A stretch of DNA of 64,000 nt from CAYVQZ01 sp964453435. GTDB lineage: Bacteria > Abyssobacteria > SURF-5. The stretch is taken from positions 100,913-164,912 of the forward strand of contig CAYVQZ010000003.1 of NCBI GenBank assembly GCA_964453435.1. The letters are read 5' to 3'. Made by a program: the position numbers and the translations under genes. A model generated the notes under the pieces. That model was not told the origin of the DNA, did no database searches, and saw nothing but the letters and a program-made list of their open reading frames with translations. Shown piece after piece: positions 1-7,000 of the stretch. Position 1 is the stretch's first letter. The number at the start of each line of letters is the position of its first letter.

Positions 1-1
1 G

Positions 2-910
2 CTGCTCCAGTACGACCTCATCGGGTTTCAGACCTTGCGAGACCGCCGGAACTTTGTCAACTGTGTCCGCACGCTTCGCAGAGATGTCCATATCAAAGGA
101 AAAGGCCCCGTGGTGACCGGAAGAATCGAGAACAGGGAAATCAGGATCGGCAGTTTTCCCATCAGCATCGATTACAAGGCTTTCGCAAGTCAGGCCGCCA
201 CCGAAGAAGTCGCGAGACAGGCATGGTTCGTCCACGAAGATTTGCCCAACCGCCAACTGATTTTGGGAATCGACCGGCTCGACTACTCCAAGGGTATACC
301 CAACCGGCTGCAAGCGTTCAAGACGACCCTCGAACGATTTCCGGAGTTGCGCGAGAAACTCACGTTTATTCAGGTGGTCGTTCCCAGCCGGGAGGAAATT
401 CCCGAGTACATGGGCCTCAGGAAGGACATCGAACGACTTGTCAGCCAGATTAACGGACAGTTCACCGTGTCGGGATGGGTCCCGATTCATTATATATTCA
501 GGAGTCTCGATTTCACGGAGCTTCTGGCATATTACCGCGTCGCCGAGATTGCCCTGGTAACTCCGCTGAAGGACGGCATGAACCTCGTCGCGAAAGAGTA
601 CTGCGCGTGCAGCATCGAGGAAAACTGTGTTCTCATACTCAGCGAGTTCGCCGGAGCCGCCGCCCAGTTGCAGAATGGGGCGCTTCTTGTCAATCCTTAC
701 AGCGTGGAAGAGGTGTCGAACGCGATCTATCAGGCCGTAAACATGAGCAAGGAAGAGCGTCAAATCCGCATGAAAAGATTGCGGAGAGTCGTCCGCCAAA
801 CCGATATCTTCTGGTGGGTGGATTGCTACTTGCAGGCTGCGTTCACGCGGAACCTGGGCGATTTCCCGCTTATCGAGGACTATGTCCCGCAGTACGAACA
901 GGCAAGGTAA
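2..910 (+). CDS. otsA: alpha,alpha-trehalose-phosphate synthase (C-terminal part)
   Basis: GT20 glycosyltransferase that joins UDP-glucose (or another NDP-glucose) to glucose-6-phosphate to give trehalose-6-phosphate in the cytoplasm. The gene enters the window already open; the reading frame runs from base 2 and the first visible residues, LLQYDLIGFQT, match the family motif that lies in the N-terminal half. About 302 residues are visible against a usual length near 470. Further family signatures are GIDRLDYSKGIPNRL (donor-site region) and PLKDGMNLVAKEYCA followed by LSEFAGAA near the C-terminus. A hairpin terminator follows 57 nt after the stop. Its neighbour encodes a ParA-type ATPase with a glycogen-binding module, so both adjacent genes touch glucan or glucose-polymer chemistry, which may be coincidence. 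Confidence 0.95.
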   Translation: MLQYDLIGFQTLRDRRNFVNCVRTLRRDVHIKGKGPVVTGRIENREIRIGSFPISIDYKAFASQAATEEVARQAWFVHEDLPNRQLILGIDRLDYSKGIPNRLQAFKTTLERFPELREKLTFIQVVVPSREEIPEYMGLRKDIERLVSQINGQFTVSGWVPIHYIFRSLDFTELLAYYRVAEIALVTPLKDGMNLVAKEYCACSIEENCVLILSEFAGAAAQLQNGALLVNPYSVEEVSNAIYQAVNMSKEERQIRMKRLRRVVRQTDIFWWVDCYLQAAFTRNLGDFPLIEDYVPQYEQAR

Positions 911-966
911 AACCGAACCCTTCTGTTGCCATAAGTCTCCCTCTTTAAAAGCCTTTCACGGTTTGC

Positions 967-988
967 GCAGGCAGGGACGCCTGCTTTT
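967..988 (+). terminator. Rho-independent terminator after otsA
   Basis: A 6-bp perfect stem GCAGGC/GCCTGC with a 6-nt loop is followed directly by TTTT. It lies 57 nt past the otsA stop and upstream of the next promoter. Confidence 0.65.
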
Positions 989-1039
989 CCCCATCCGGCT
1001 GCCTTGTTTGGTTGGCTGCCTGACCGCCCTTATATATTC

Positions 1040-1061
1040 AGCCTATCATAATCTATAGGCT
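1040..1061. repeat. Inverted repeat upstream of the parA-CBM promoter
   Basis: Perfect 7-bp arms AGCCTAT and ATAGGCT are separated by 8 nt in an AT-rich stretch, about 57 nt upstream of the -35 box at 1118. It could be an operator or a DNA-binding site; nothing in the window identifies the protein. Confidence 0.35.
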
Positions 1062-1117
1062 AAACACTATATGTGGTAGTTTGTAGTAATAAATTTCCAA
1101 TATATTGCATTTTCCCT

Positions 1118-1146
1118 TTGACTTCATCCGTCCGCGGTGGTATAAT
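1118..1146 (+). promoter_or_regulatory. Sigma70-type promoter of the parA-CBM gene
   Basis: TTGACT (1118-1123), a 17-nt spacer and a perfect TATAAT (1141-1146). Predicted transcription start is near 1153, about 80 nt before the GTG start at 1233. Confidence 0.8.
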
Positions 1147-1232
1147 TACCGCAAGAGCATGGTTTCCGCGCCGCAAAGCAATCGCTTATTAGGTTTCTTT
1201 ATAATTTATTGCACAGACTGGAGTTGTGACTT

Positions 1233-2282
1233 GTGAAGACGCTGGCCGTCGTTAATCAAAAGGGCGGTTGCGGCAAAACGACGGTATCGGTAAATCTCGC
1301 CGCGTGTCTTTCGGCGAGCGGCGAGAGGATTCTCCTTGTCGATCTGGACCCCCAAGGGCATGCGTCGATGGCGCTCGGAATCGATTCCGAGAATACAGAA
1401 CCAACTGTTTACGAAGTGCTTACCCCCGATCCCGAAAATGATGTTTCGTTGACAGACGTGCTTTTGACCAGAGACCGCTACTTGTCGATTGCTCCGTCAA
1501 ACATCACGTTGAGCGCGCTGGAGCAACAACTTTCGGGAAAGAAAGGCCGCGAGGACAGGCTGCGCGAGCGGCTCGCCGCCGCGGCCCCTCATTACGATTT
1601 CTGCATCATCGATTGTCCGCCAAGTGTAGGGCTTCTCACAATGAACGCGCTTCGGGCTTCCCAACTTGCCCTGATTCCCGTGGAAATGAGCCGATTCGCA
1701 TTGCACGGCCTTCAGAAGCTGTCCGAAACAGTCGCCGTCTTGTGTTCGCGCACCTCGCATTCCCTCAAGGTACGCGTGGTGGCAAATATGTTTGAATCGC
1801 GCACCAAGTACTCGAGAGACCTTCTGGCCAGGCTGAAGCGGGATTTTGGCGATTCTCTCTGCAGAACCGTAATAAACCGCAGCGTCAAAGTGGCCGAGGG
1901 GGCAATGCAGGGTATACCGGTGCGGGAACTGGCGCCGTATTCGATGGCCCACGAGGATTTTGTTGAACTGGCGATAGAGATTGCGACCGACCCCGGGCTG
2001 TTTGAGACCTCGGCGTCCTTTCCCGAGCGCGCGATATTCTCCTATTTTGACCCGGACGCCCAAGAGGTGAGAGTCGCCGGAGATTTTAATGGCTGGACTC
2101 CCTCCGACCAGTATGCGCTCAGGAGGAGCGACTGCGGTAAATGGAGCCTGTCCCTGCATCTTAAAGCGGGGAAATATCGTTACAAGTTTGTCGTAGACGG
2201 CGAGTGGCGCGACGATCCCTCTAATCCGAGACGGGAATTCGGGTCTTCCGGACAGACGAACCCGGTTCTCGAGGTGAACTGA
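1233..2282 (+). CDS. ParA-family ATPase fused to a C-terminal glycogen-binding (CBM48/AMPK-type) module
   Basis: Residues 1-250 are a ParA/MinD-type P-loop ATPase: deviant Walker A KGGCGKTT (10-17), VDLDPQGHAS, and Walker B region FCIIDCPPSVG. Such proteins position plasmids, chromosomes or large protein assemblies. Residues 263-349 form a separate domain, with VRVAGDFNGW, GKYRYKFVVDGEW and NPVLEVN, characteristic of the carbohydrate-binding module of AMPK beta subunits and isoamylase N-termini. The GTG start at 1233 has GGAG nine bases upstream and lies downstream of a strong promoter. No ParB partner or parS-like site is visible nearby. The fusion suggests, as inference only, an ATPase that positions or senses glycogen-like granules. 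The next gene starts about 40 nt later on the same strand and is probably co-transcribed. Confidence 0.85.
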   Translation: MKTLAVVNQKGGCGKTTVSVNLAACLSASGERILLVDLDPQGHASMALGIDSENTEPTVYEVLTPDPENDVSLTDVLLTRDRYLSIAPSNITLSALEQQLSGKKGREDRLRERLAAAAPHYDFCIIDCPPSVGLLTMNALRASQLALIPVEMSRFALHGLQKLSETVAVLCSRTSHSLKVRVVANMFESRTKYSRDLLARLKRDFGDSLCRTVINRSVKVAEGAMQGIPVRELAPYSMAHEDFVELAIEIATDPGLFETSASFPERAIFSYFDPDAQEVRVAGDFNGWTPSDQYALRRSDCGKWSLSLHLKAGKYRYKFVVDGEWRDDPSNPRREFGSSGQTNPVLEVN

Positions 2283-2324
2283 GGTTTGTCGAGGACGAAA
2301 GAATCGGAGCAAACAAAGGTGACG

Positions 2325-3035
2325 ATGGCACAGACAAACCCTCTCGGGAATAATCCGGAATCTCAGGCGGAGAGGATGGAGTTGCCTCGCCCGAACAATC
2401 AGCGAGACAGACAGACTCCCAAGAGTTTCAAGGATATATCACACTATTTTTTGTCCGCAGCCGAGGCGGATGAATCGCATCATGCGGCAGAAACGGCTGG
2501 CCACCTGACCGAATCAAGTATTTCCCCTCCTTCCGACAACAAGCCAGCGAGCCCAAAGAGCTCGGGTCAATCCGCGCGCAGAAAAGAGAACTGTGCCTCC
2601 TGCGCCCACTTGATTGCCAGGGCGGGCCAGCCGTTTCAGTGTCGCATCTTTTCGCAACAGCACGCGAAGCACAGGGTTGAGCGACGGGACACAATCGACC
2701 TCAACGAGGGGCGGACGTGTCTCTATTTCATGCGGGTCACATCCAAACAGATTGAGGATATATTGAAAAGTCACGGCAGCTCGCTGAGTTCCGAACAAGT
2801 GCGCGAGTATGCACACCGTGTGGATGAACAGGTTCTTCTGAATAAGACAATAACGGTTATACCGCAGGCCGGAGTCAGCGCCGAGGAGGCCTTGAGAGAG
2901 GAACTGCTTCGATACTTAATCGACGGCTACTCGATTATCGAAGTCACCATATCCACAAAGGAGGAGAGTTCCGAGAACAAACACTCGAAAACCGTAATCC
3001 GCAAAATCACACTCCGCGTTGAACAGCAGCACTGA
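2325..3035 (+). CDS. Hypothetical protein with a small Cys cluster
   Basis: I do not recognise a family. The ATG at 2325 (236 aa) is preferred to the in-frame TTG at 2286 because AAGGTG precedes it at a short spacing. The first 90 residues are polar and low-complexity, probably disordered. A middle segment has ENCASCAHLI, then FQCRIF and later RTCLYFM, giving four cysteines (CxxC...C...C) that could bind zinc or an Fe-S cluster. The C-terminal 110 residues are predicted mixed alpha/beta. It follows the ParA-CBM gene closely, and the pair probably forms an operon, so it may be a partner of that ATPase. Function unknown. Confidence 0.65.
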   Translation: MAQTNPLGNNPESQAERMELPRPNNQRDRQTPKSFKDISHYFLSAAEADESHHAAETAGHLTESSISPPSDNKPASPKSSGQSARRKENCASCAHLIARAGQPFQCRIFSQQHAKHRVERRDTIDLNEGRTCLYFMRVTSKQIEDILKSHGSSLSSEQVREYAHRVDEQVLLNKTITVIPQAGVSAEEALREELLRYLIDGYSIIEVTISTKEESSENKHSKTVIRKITLRVEQQH

Positions 3036-3065
3036 TTGCCCCGCCTCGCCGAAGCCGCCCTCCGG

Positions 3066-3977
3066 TCAGGGGTATCTCTCTTCTTTCAGTTCGCGCTCAC
3101 GCTGTTTGTAAAGAGGGTCCTCGAAATCGATGGAATCCGGGTCCATCAACCAGCGAAACTCTCCCTTGGCCGCCGCATCGTCGAGAGCCTTTCGATAGCG
3201 GGCATAGTTTTCCGGCGCCATCGCGACCAGCGTGTCCCAATCGGCCTCGATGGCCAGGGTCGGACAAATTTTTGCGCAATTCCAGCAATAGATGCACGGG
3301 TCCTGGATGCGGGGCGGGTCGGCTTCGACATCTATTCCTTCCACAGGGCAATTGTCCTCGCAGGCGTGGCAGTGAGTGCACTTTTGCATGTCGATGCGGA
3401 GCTTCGGCATCATCCGGTTCAGAAATTCGGGGGTGAGCGTCTCGGCTGTCTTCACCCATTCGTCCGGGACCGTCTTGACGAGGGGAATGAGGCCGTGGTC
3501 GCCTTCCGCAACACGTTGGCTGCGACGAACGATTTCTTCACCGAAGGCGCGGCTGCTATCGAGGTCGACGGAATCGGGGTGTCCGGTCGTCAGCGTGGGA
3601 TAGGGATAAAACGGCAGCGTGGCGTCGGCGTAAATGTCATGATAGCCGACCACCAGGATTCCTTTGCTTTGCAGGCGTTTTGTCATCGAGCCGAACGTGT
3701 CGCCCATGACCGAACCATGGGTGCAGAAGAGGAACCATTGCTTTCCGTTCAGTGGCGGCAACCCTTCGATGAAGTCGCGAACATTGAACGGCTCCTGATA
3801 ATAGAAGACCGGGCATCCGAGTCCGACGAGGTCGTAGTCTTTCAAGCGGTCCGGAGCAACTTCAGCCAAGGTCTTAAGGTCGCACTGTCCCGTCACCTCG
3901 ATGATTCCGTCGCGGATGGCCTCGGCCATTCGGCGTGTGTTTCCGGTCTGGGAAAAATAGATTATGAGGGTTTTCAT
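3066..3977 (-). CDS. Flavodoxin-ferredoxin fusion protein (EFR1-like)
   Basis: A 303-residue two-part electron carrier. The N-terminal half is a flavodoxin-like fold starting MKTLIIYFSQTGNTRRM, where SQTGNT is the FMN phosphate-binding loop. The C-terminal part carries two 4Fe-4S motifs: CTHCHACEDNCP (from residue 200) and CIYCWNCAKICP (from residue 228), as in bacterial 2[4Fe-4S] ferredoxins. It is cytoplasmic, with no signal peptide. The ATG is preceded by AGGAAAAG. It is convergent with the unknown gene ending at 3035 and divergent from cysE. Such fusions are typical of anaerobes; the physiological partner cannot be read from the context. A 382-codon open frame on the other strand is only its shadow. 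Confidence 0.88.
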   Translation of the reverse strand: MKTLIIYFSQTGNTRRMAEAIRDGIIEVTGQCDLKTLAEVAPDRLKDYDLVGLGCPVFYYQEPFNVRDFIEGLPPLNGKQWFLFCTHGSVMGDTFGSMTKRLQSKGILVVGYHDIYADATLPFYPYPTLTTGHPDSVDLDSSRAFGEEIVRRSQRVAEGDHGLIPLVKTVPDEWVKTAETLTPEFLNRMMPKLRIDMQKCTHCHACEDNCPVEGIDVEADPPRIQDPCIYCWNCAKICPTLAIEADWDTLVAMAPENYARYRKALDDAAAKGEFRWLMDPDSIDFEDPLYKQRERELKEERYP

Positions 3978-4149
3978 CTTTTCCTGTCTCCCACCGATGA
4001 GTTTTTGAAACCGACGAGGTACGGGATGAGTCTATCACAAGGATTTTGGTTTACGCAACGAGACCGGTTCGGGTGGGGGCTCCTCCGCGCCGCGAACGCG
4101 CGACCCGGAAAAAGTGACGATTTTATTCCCGGAAAATGCCGGATGGTGT

Positions 4150-4178
4150 TTGACTTATGCACTGAAAGCAAATATAAT
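4150..4178 (+). promoter_or_regulatory. Sigma70-type promoter of cysE
   Basis: TTGACT (4150-4155), 17-nt spacer, TATAAT (4173-4178), 27 nt upstream of the cysE ATG; the expected transcript has a very short leader with AGGAAGG as ribosome-binding site. Confidence 0.78.
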
Positions 4179-4205
4179 TGGTGAAAGCTTTTAGGAAGGT
4201 AATCC

Positions 4206-4889
4206 ATGTTTGCGCAATTAAAAAGAGATATTCGAGTGGTGTTCGAGCGCGACCCGGCCGCCCGCAATGTGCTCGAAGTCATATTCTGCTATCCGGGGTT
4301 TCATGCGTTGCAGTTCCACAGGATAGCCCATTGGCTGTGGGTGCGGCGACTGTTTTTCCTCGGCCGGATGGTGTCACACGTATCGCGCTTTCTCACCGGT
4401 ATCGAAATCCATCCGGGAGCGAAAATCGGGACCGGTTTTTTCATTGACCATGGCATGGGCATAGTCATCGGCGAAACCTCCGAGATTGGCGAAAATGTGA
4501 CGCTGTATCACGGGGTGACATTGGGCGGAACAAGCTGGAAAAAAGAGAAGCGCCATCCCACCCTTGGCGCCAACGTTGTCGTGGGCGCCGGGGCGGCCAT
4601 TCTGGGACCCGTCAAGGTGGGTGACCACGCGCGCATTGGCTCCGGCTCGGTCGTGGTTGAGGATGTCCCTCCCAACACCACCGTTGTTGGCGTGCCCGGC
4701 AAAGTGGTCTATGGCAAGAGACAGGAGAAGGAAGTTCCGGTGGTCGACCTCGAACACGGGGACCTGCCAGACCCCACATCGGAGGCTATCAAGTGTCTCC
4801 TGGACATGATCCACGAGCTGCAAAAAGATGTTCGAGAACTCCGCGAAGAAAAACCTTCCGAGATACGGACCGACTCGTCGCTCGAGTAA
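4206..4889 (+). CDS. cysE: Serine O-acetyltransferase
   Basis: Transfers acetyl from acetyl-CoA to L-serine, giving O-acetylserine for cysteine synthesis. At 227 residues it belongs to the short (EpsC-like) form rather than the 270-residue enterobacterial form. A left-handed beta-helix of hexapeptide repeats spans about residues 60-175 (IHPGAKIGTGFFIDHGMGIV, IGENVTLYHGVTLGG, VVVGAGAAILGPVKVG), with the active-site region HGMGIVIGET. The C-terminal tail is charged and probably helical. It stands alone behind its own promoter; no cysK lies in the window. O-acetylserine is also an acceptor in carrier-protein-based cysteine synthesis, which is relevant to the sulfur-carrier cluster at 24-29 kb, but the link is inferred. 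Confidence 0.93.
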   Translation: MFAQLKRDIRVVFERDPAARNVLEVIFCYPGFHALQFHRIAHWLWVRRLFFLGRMVSHVSRFLTGIEIHPGAKIGTGFFIDHGMGIVIGETSEIGENVTLYHGVTLGGTSWKKEKRHPTLGANVVVGAGAAILGPVKVGDHARIGSGSVVVEDVPPNTTVVGVPGKVVYGKRQEKEVPVVDLEHGDLPDPTSEAIKCLLDMIHELQKDVRELREEKPSEIRTDSSLE

Positions 4890-4929
4890 TTCGTTTCGTT
4901 AACCAGTGCGGTCTGGCGGCAACCACATT

Positions 4930-5150
4930 TCGCTTCAGGGACAGGGGTGTGTCCCACGGTTCGGATAGCGCCCGAAGCGCGCATTAGTGAATTCTTGGAC
5001 ATTCTCACTACCCCCCATGGAGTGCGTCCCACGATTGATTCGGAGGGTTGTTCGCTTCGGGGACAGTCCCGATTCTACGGCACTTCGTGTCCGTAAATCT
5101 GGGACAGTCCCCTTCTCTCGGCAATCGTGAGACAGACTCTATGCTCGGTT
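4930..5150 (+). repeat. Dispersed palindromic repeat, copy A
   Basis: The 370-nt gap between cysE and the nagB-like gene holds the interspersed repeat of this genome. Two GGGACAGTCCC units (about 5060 and 5101) flank a core with ACGGCACTTCGTG and CCGTAAATCT that can fold into a hairpin, followed by CAATCGTGAGACAGA. A degenerate GGGACAGGGGTGTGTCCC lies at about 4938. No gene is seen in the gap. Confidence 0.8.
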
Positions 5151-5260
5151 TTCGACAGCATGGGCAATCGTGGGGTGAAACCCGTGGGCCGGCAATTCGC
5201 TGTTGTTGAGCGGTGTCAAAAAGACAACGCAATCGGTTTGTTTGACAGGGGCAGTAGTGA

Positions 5261-6229
5261 ATGAGCAGAAGAGCGGTCGTTCCCCCGGCGCCTCCCGATA
5301 TTCCCTGCTACCCGTGGAGAAACGATGAAATAAGAAGTCTGCTCTCGCTTTCGGCAGACGAGTTTCTCGGGCGATATGGCTCCAGACTCACGGTCACCGA
5401 TACGCTGCAACAGGTTTACGAGACGTTCGCCGACCTGCTTGCAGCGGAAATTGAGACCAATAACCGGGCGGGGAGGCAGACAAAAGTGATCCTGCCCGTC
5501 GGACCGACGGCTCATTATCCGATATTCCTGAGGGACGTGCTTCGCAATGAACTGACCCTGGAGAACTGCCACTTTTTTTTCATGGACGAGTATTGTTACG
5601 AGGACGGGCGTCCCTTGGGGATCGACCACCCGCTGGGATTCCGCGCGACGATGGAGCGATTGCTGTTCGGACCGTTGGAGAGGCAATCGCCCAAACTCAT
5701 GATTCCCCGCGAGCATATTCATTTTCCTGACCCGGCGCGGCCGGAACAGACACAGGAGCTGATTGAGGCGGTTGGCGGTATCGAGACGTGCTATGGCGGA
5801 ATCGGAATTTACGGCCACATTGCATTCAACGAACCCGAGGAAGGAGTTGAGCACTCCGACACTCGCGTGCTGCGGACCAACCTCGCCACGAAGACCATCA
5901 ACATGGTCCGCGCGGACTGTGGCGGATTCTTCGGGGATTATCCCGAGGTGGCGGTGACCATTGGCATGAGGCAGATTCTCCAGTGTCGGCGCCTGGCGCT
6001 CTTCCCCCGCAATAATATTTTTAGGAGGGACGGGACCCCTCTGCAATGTGTGAACACCGTCGTTCGAATCGCCGCTGCCGGCGGAATTGGAGCGACGCCG
6101 GCAGGGGATTACCCTGTCAGTTTCTGTGGCGCTCGAGAGCCGGGCAATCCGAACCGGAGCCTCAGAATTTTTACCACTCGCGACGCGCTTGAGGCCCCGA
6201 GGGTGAAGCTTCCGCCGATTGACGGCTGA
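5261..6229 (+). CDS. Glucosamine-6-phosphate deaminase-like sugar-phosphate isomerase (NagB family)
   Basis: A 322-residue protein with the NagB/6-phosphogluconolactonase alpha-beta fold. KVILPVGPTAHYP matches the phosphate-binding loop, FFFMDEYC the family motif that carries an active-site Asp, and GGIGIYGHIAFNEPEEG the GIGxxGHIAFNEP signature. The last 90 residues are divergent from classical NagB, but the end (YPVSF...LRIFTTRDAL) still resembles the family C-terminus, so I see no convincing frameshift. In NagB, glucosamine-6-phosphate is converted to fructose-6-phosphate and ammonia; the exact substrate here is uncertain. It follows repeat copy A and is separated by 175 nt from the next gene. 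The ribosome-binding site (AGGGGC) is weak. Confidence 0.75.
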   Translation: MSRRAVVPPAPPDIPCYPWRNDEIRSLLSLSADEFLGRYGSRLTVTDTLQQVYETFADLLAAEIETNNRAGRQTKVILPVGPTAHYPIFLRDVLRNELTLENCHFFFMDEYCYEDGRPLGIDHPLGFRATMERLLFGPLERQSPKLMIPREHIHFPDPARPEQTQELIEAVGGIETCYGGIGIYGHIAFNEPEEGVEHSDTRVLRTNLATKTINMVRADCGGFFGDYPEVAVTIGMRQILQCRRLALFPRNNIFRRDGTPLQCVNTVVRIAAAGGIGATPAGDYPVSFCGAREPGNPNRSLRIFTTRDALEAPRVKLPPIDG

Positions 6230-6248
6230 ACGTGGCGCCATAGTCTCA

Positions 6249-6277
6249 TTGACTTTCGTTTGTAAAGGCATTACCAT
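6249..6277 (+). promoter_or_regulatory. Probable promoter of the cyclic-nucleotide-binding protein gene
   Basis: TTGACT (6249-6254), 17-nt spacer, TACCAT (6272-6277). It would give a leader of about 120 nt before the ATG at 6404. Confidence 0.5.
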
Positions 6278-6403
6278 AGCGGAACCTGGGGCTGACCGAT
6301 AATCTAGTGCGACACATTTGTCTCACGGTTCCCTCAGCCGATGTTTCGGCAAACGCTTGCTTAGCAGGCAGGCTCATGGCGCGAGGAGCCGAGGAGCGAT
6401 CAA

Positions 6404-6856
6404 ATGCCCAGCTACGACATGTTTGGGGGACTGTCCAAATCGGAAATGAATCGTTTGATCGAGATGGGTGTTATTCGCACCGTTGACAGGGGGAAGCTGC
6501 TGTTTCGGAAGGGCGATGTCGGCCACGAAATGTACATTATCCTGAAAGGGAAGATCGATATAATCGATGAGTACGATACGCACAAAAAAATCATTGCCGA
6601 ACTCGGCGTCGGAGAGATCTTCGGTGAAATGGCGATGTTCGAGAAGCATACGCGCTCGGCGCACGCGCTCGCGCGCGAACCTTCGCAAGTGCTTGTGCTC
6701 AGCGAAGATGTTTTAGAGAAACTGTTAGAGAAAAAAATTCCGAAACGATTCCTCGCCAACATTGTTCGCGCTCTGTGCCACAGGCTTCGGCTCACGAACA
6801 ATATGTATATGAGGGCGAAGTATGGGGAAACCAATGAAGTCAAATGGCTGGACTGA
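6404..6856 (+). CDS. Stand-alone cyclic nucleotide-binding domain protein
   Basis: A 150-residue protein consisting almost entirely of one cNMP-binding beta-roll: LLFRKGDVGHEMYIILKGKI is the first part, GVGEIFGEMAMFEKHTRSA the phosphate-binding cassette. The cassette has Arg (TRSA) in the position that contacts the cyclic phosphate, so binding of cAMP or a related nucleotide is plausible. The C-terminal helix is followed by no helix-turn-helix, so this is not a CRP-like transcription factor but a sensor or adaptor. GAGGAG precedes the ATG. It is monocistronic, ending about 145 nt before the convergent end of the next gene. Confidence 0.82.
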   Translation: MPSYDMFGGLSKSEMNRLIEMGVIRTVDRGKLLFRKGDVGHEMYIILKGKIDIIDEYDTHKKIIAELGVGEIFGEMAMFEKHTRSAHALAREPSQVLVLSEDVLEKLLEKKIPKRFLANIVRALCHRLRLTNNMYMRAKYGETNEVKWLD

Positions 6857-7000
6857 GTCAAGACGCGGGCACGTATCTGACGAGGACAATTCCGTTTGAA
6901 ACTCCGAGGTTTAACTCAATCTTGCCCGGAGCACGAACCATCGTTTCGAGGGCCGAAATCGCCGTTCTGAGCGGCAGAAATGAACCATTTCCCGGCAAGC

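Noticed and set aside
3036..4184. 382-codon plus-strand open frame
   Set aside because: Mirror of the flavodoxin-ferredoxin gene with no recognisable domain.
5008..5232. Short open frames with peptides like GDCPRFTDTKCRRIGTVPEA near each repeat copy
   Set aside because: These are translations of the palindromic repeat, present at every copy and without ribosome-binding sites.
5980..6229. Suspected frameshift at the end of the nagB-like gene
   Set aside because: Other frames meet stops and do not restore NagB better; the existing C-terminus still aligns loosely with the family.
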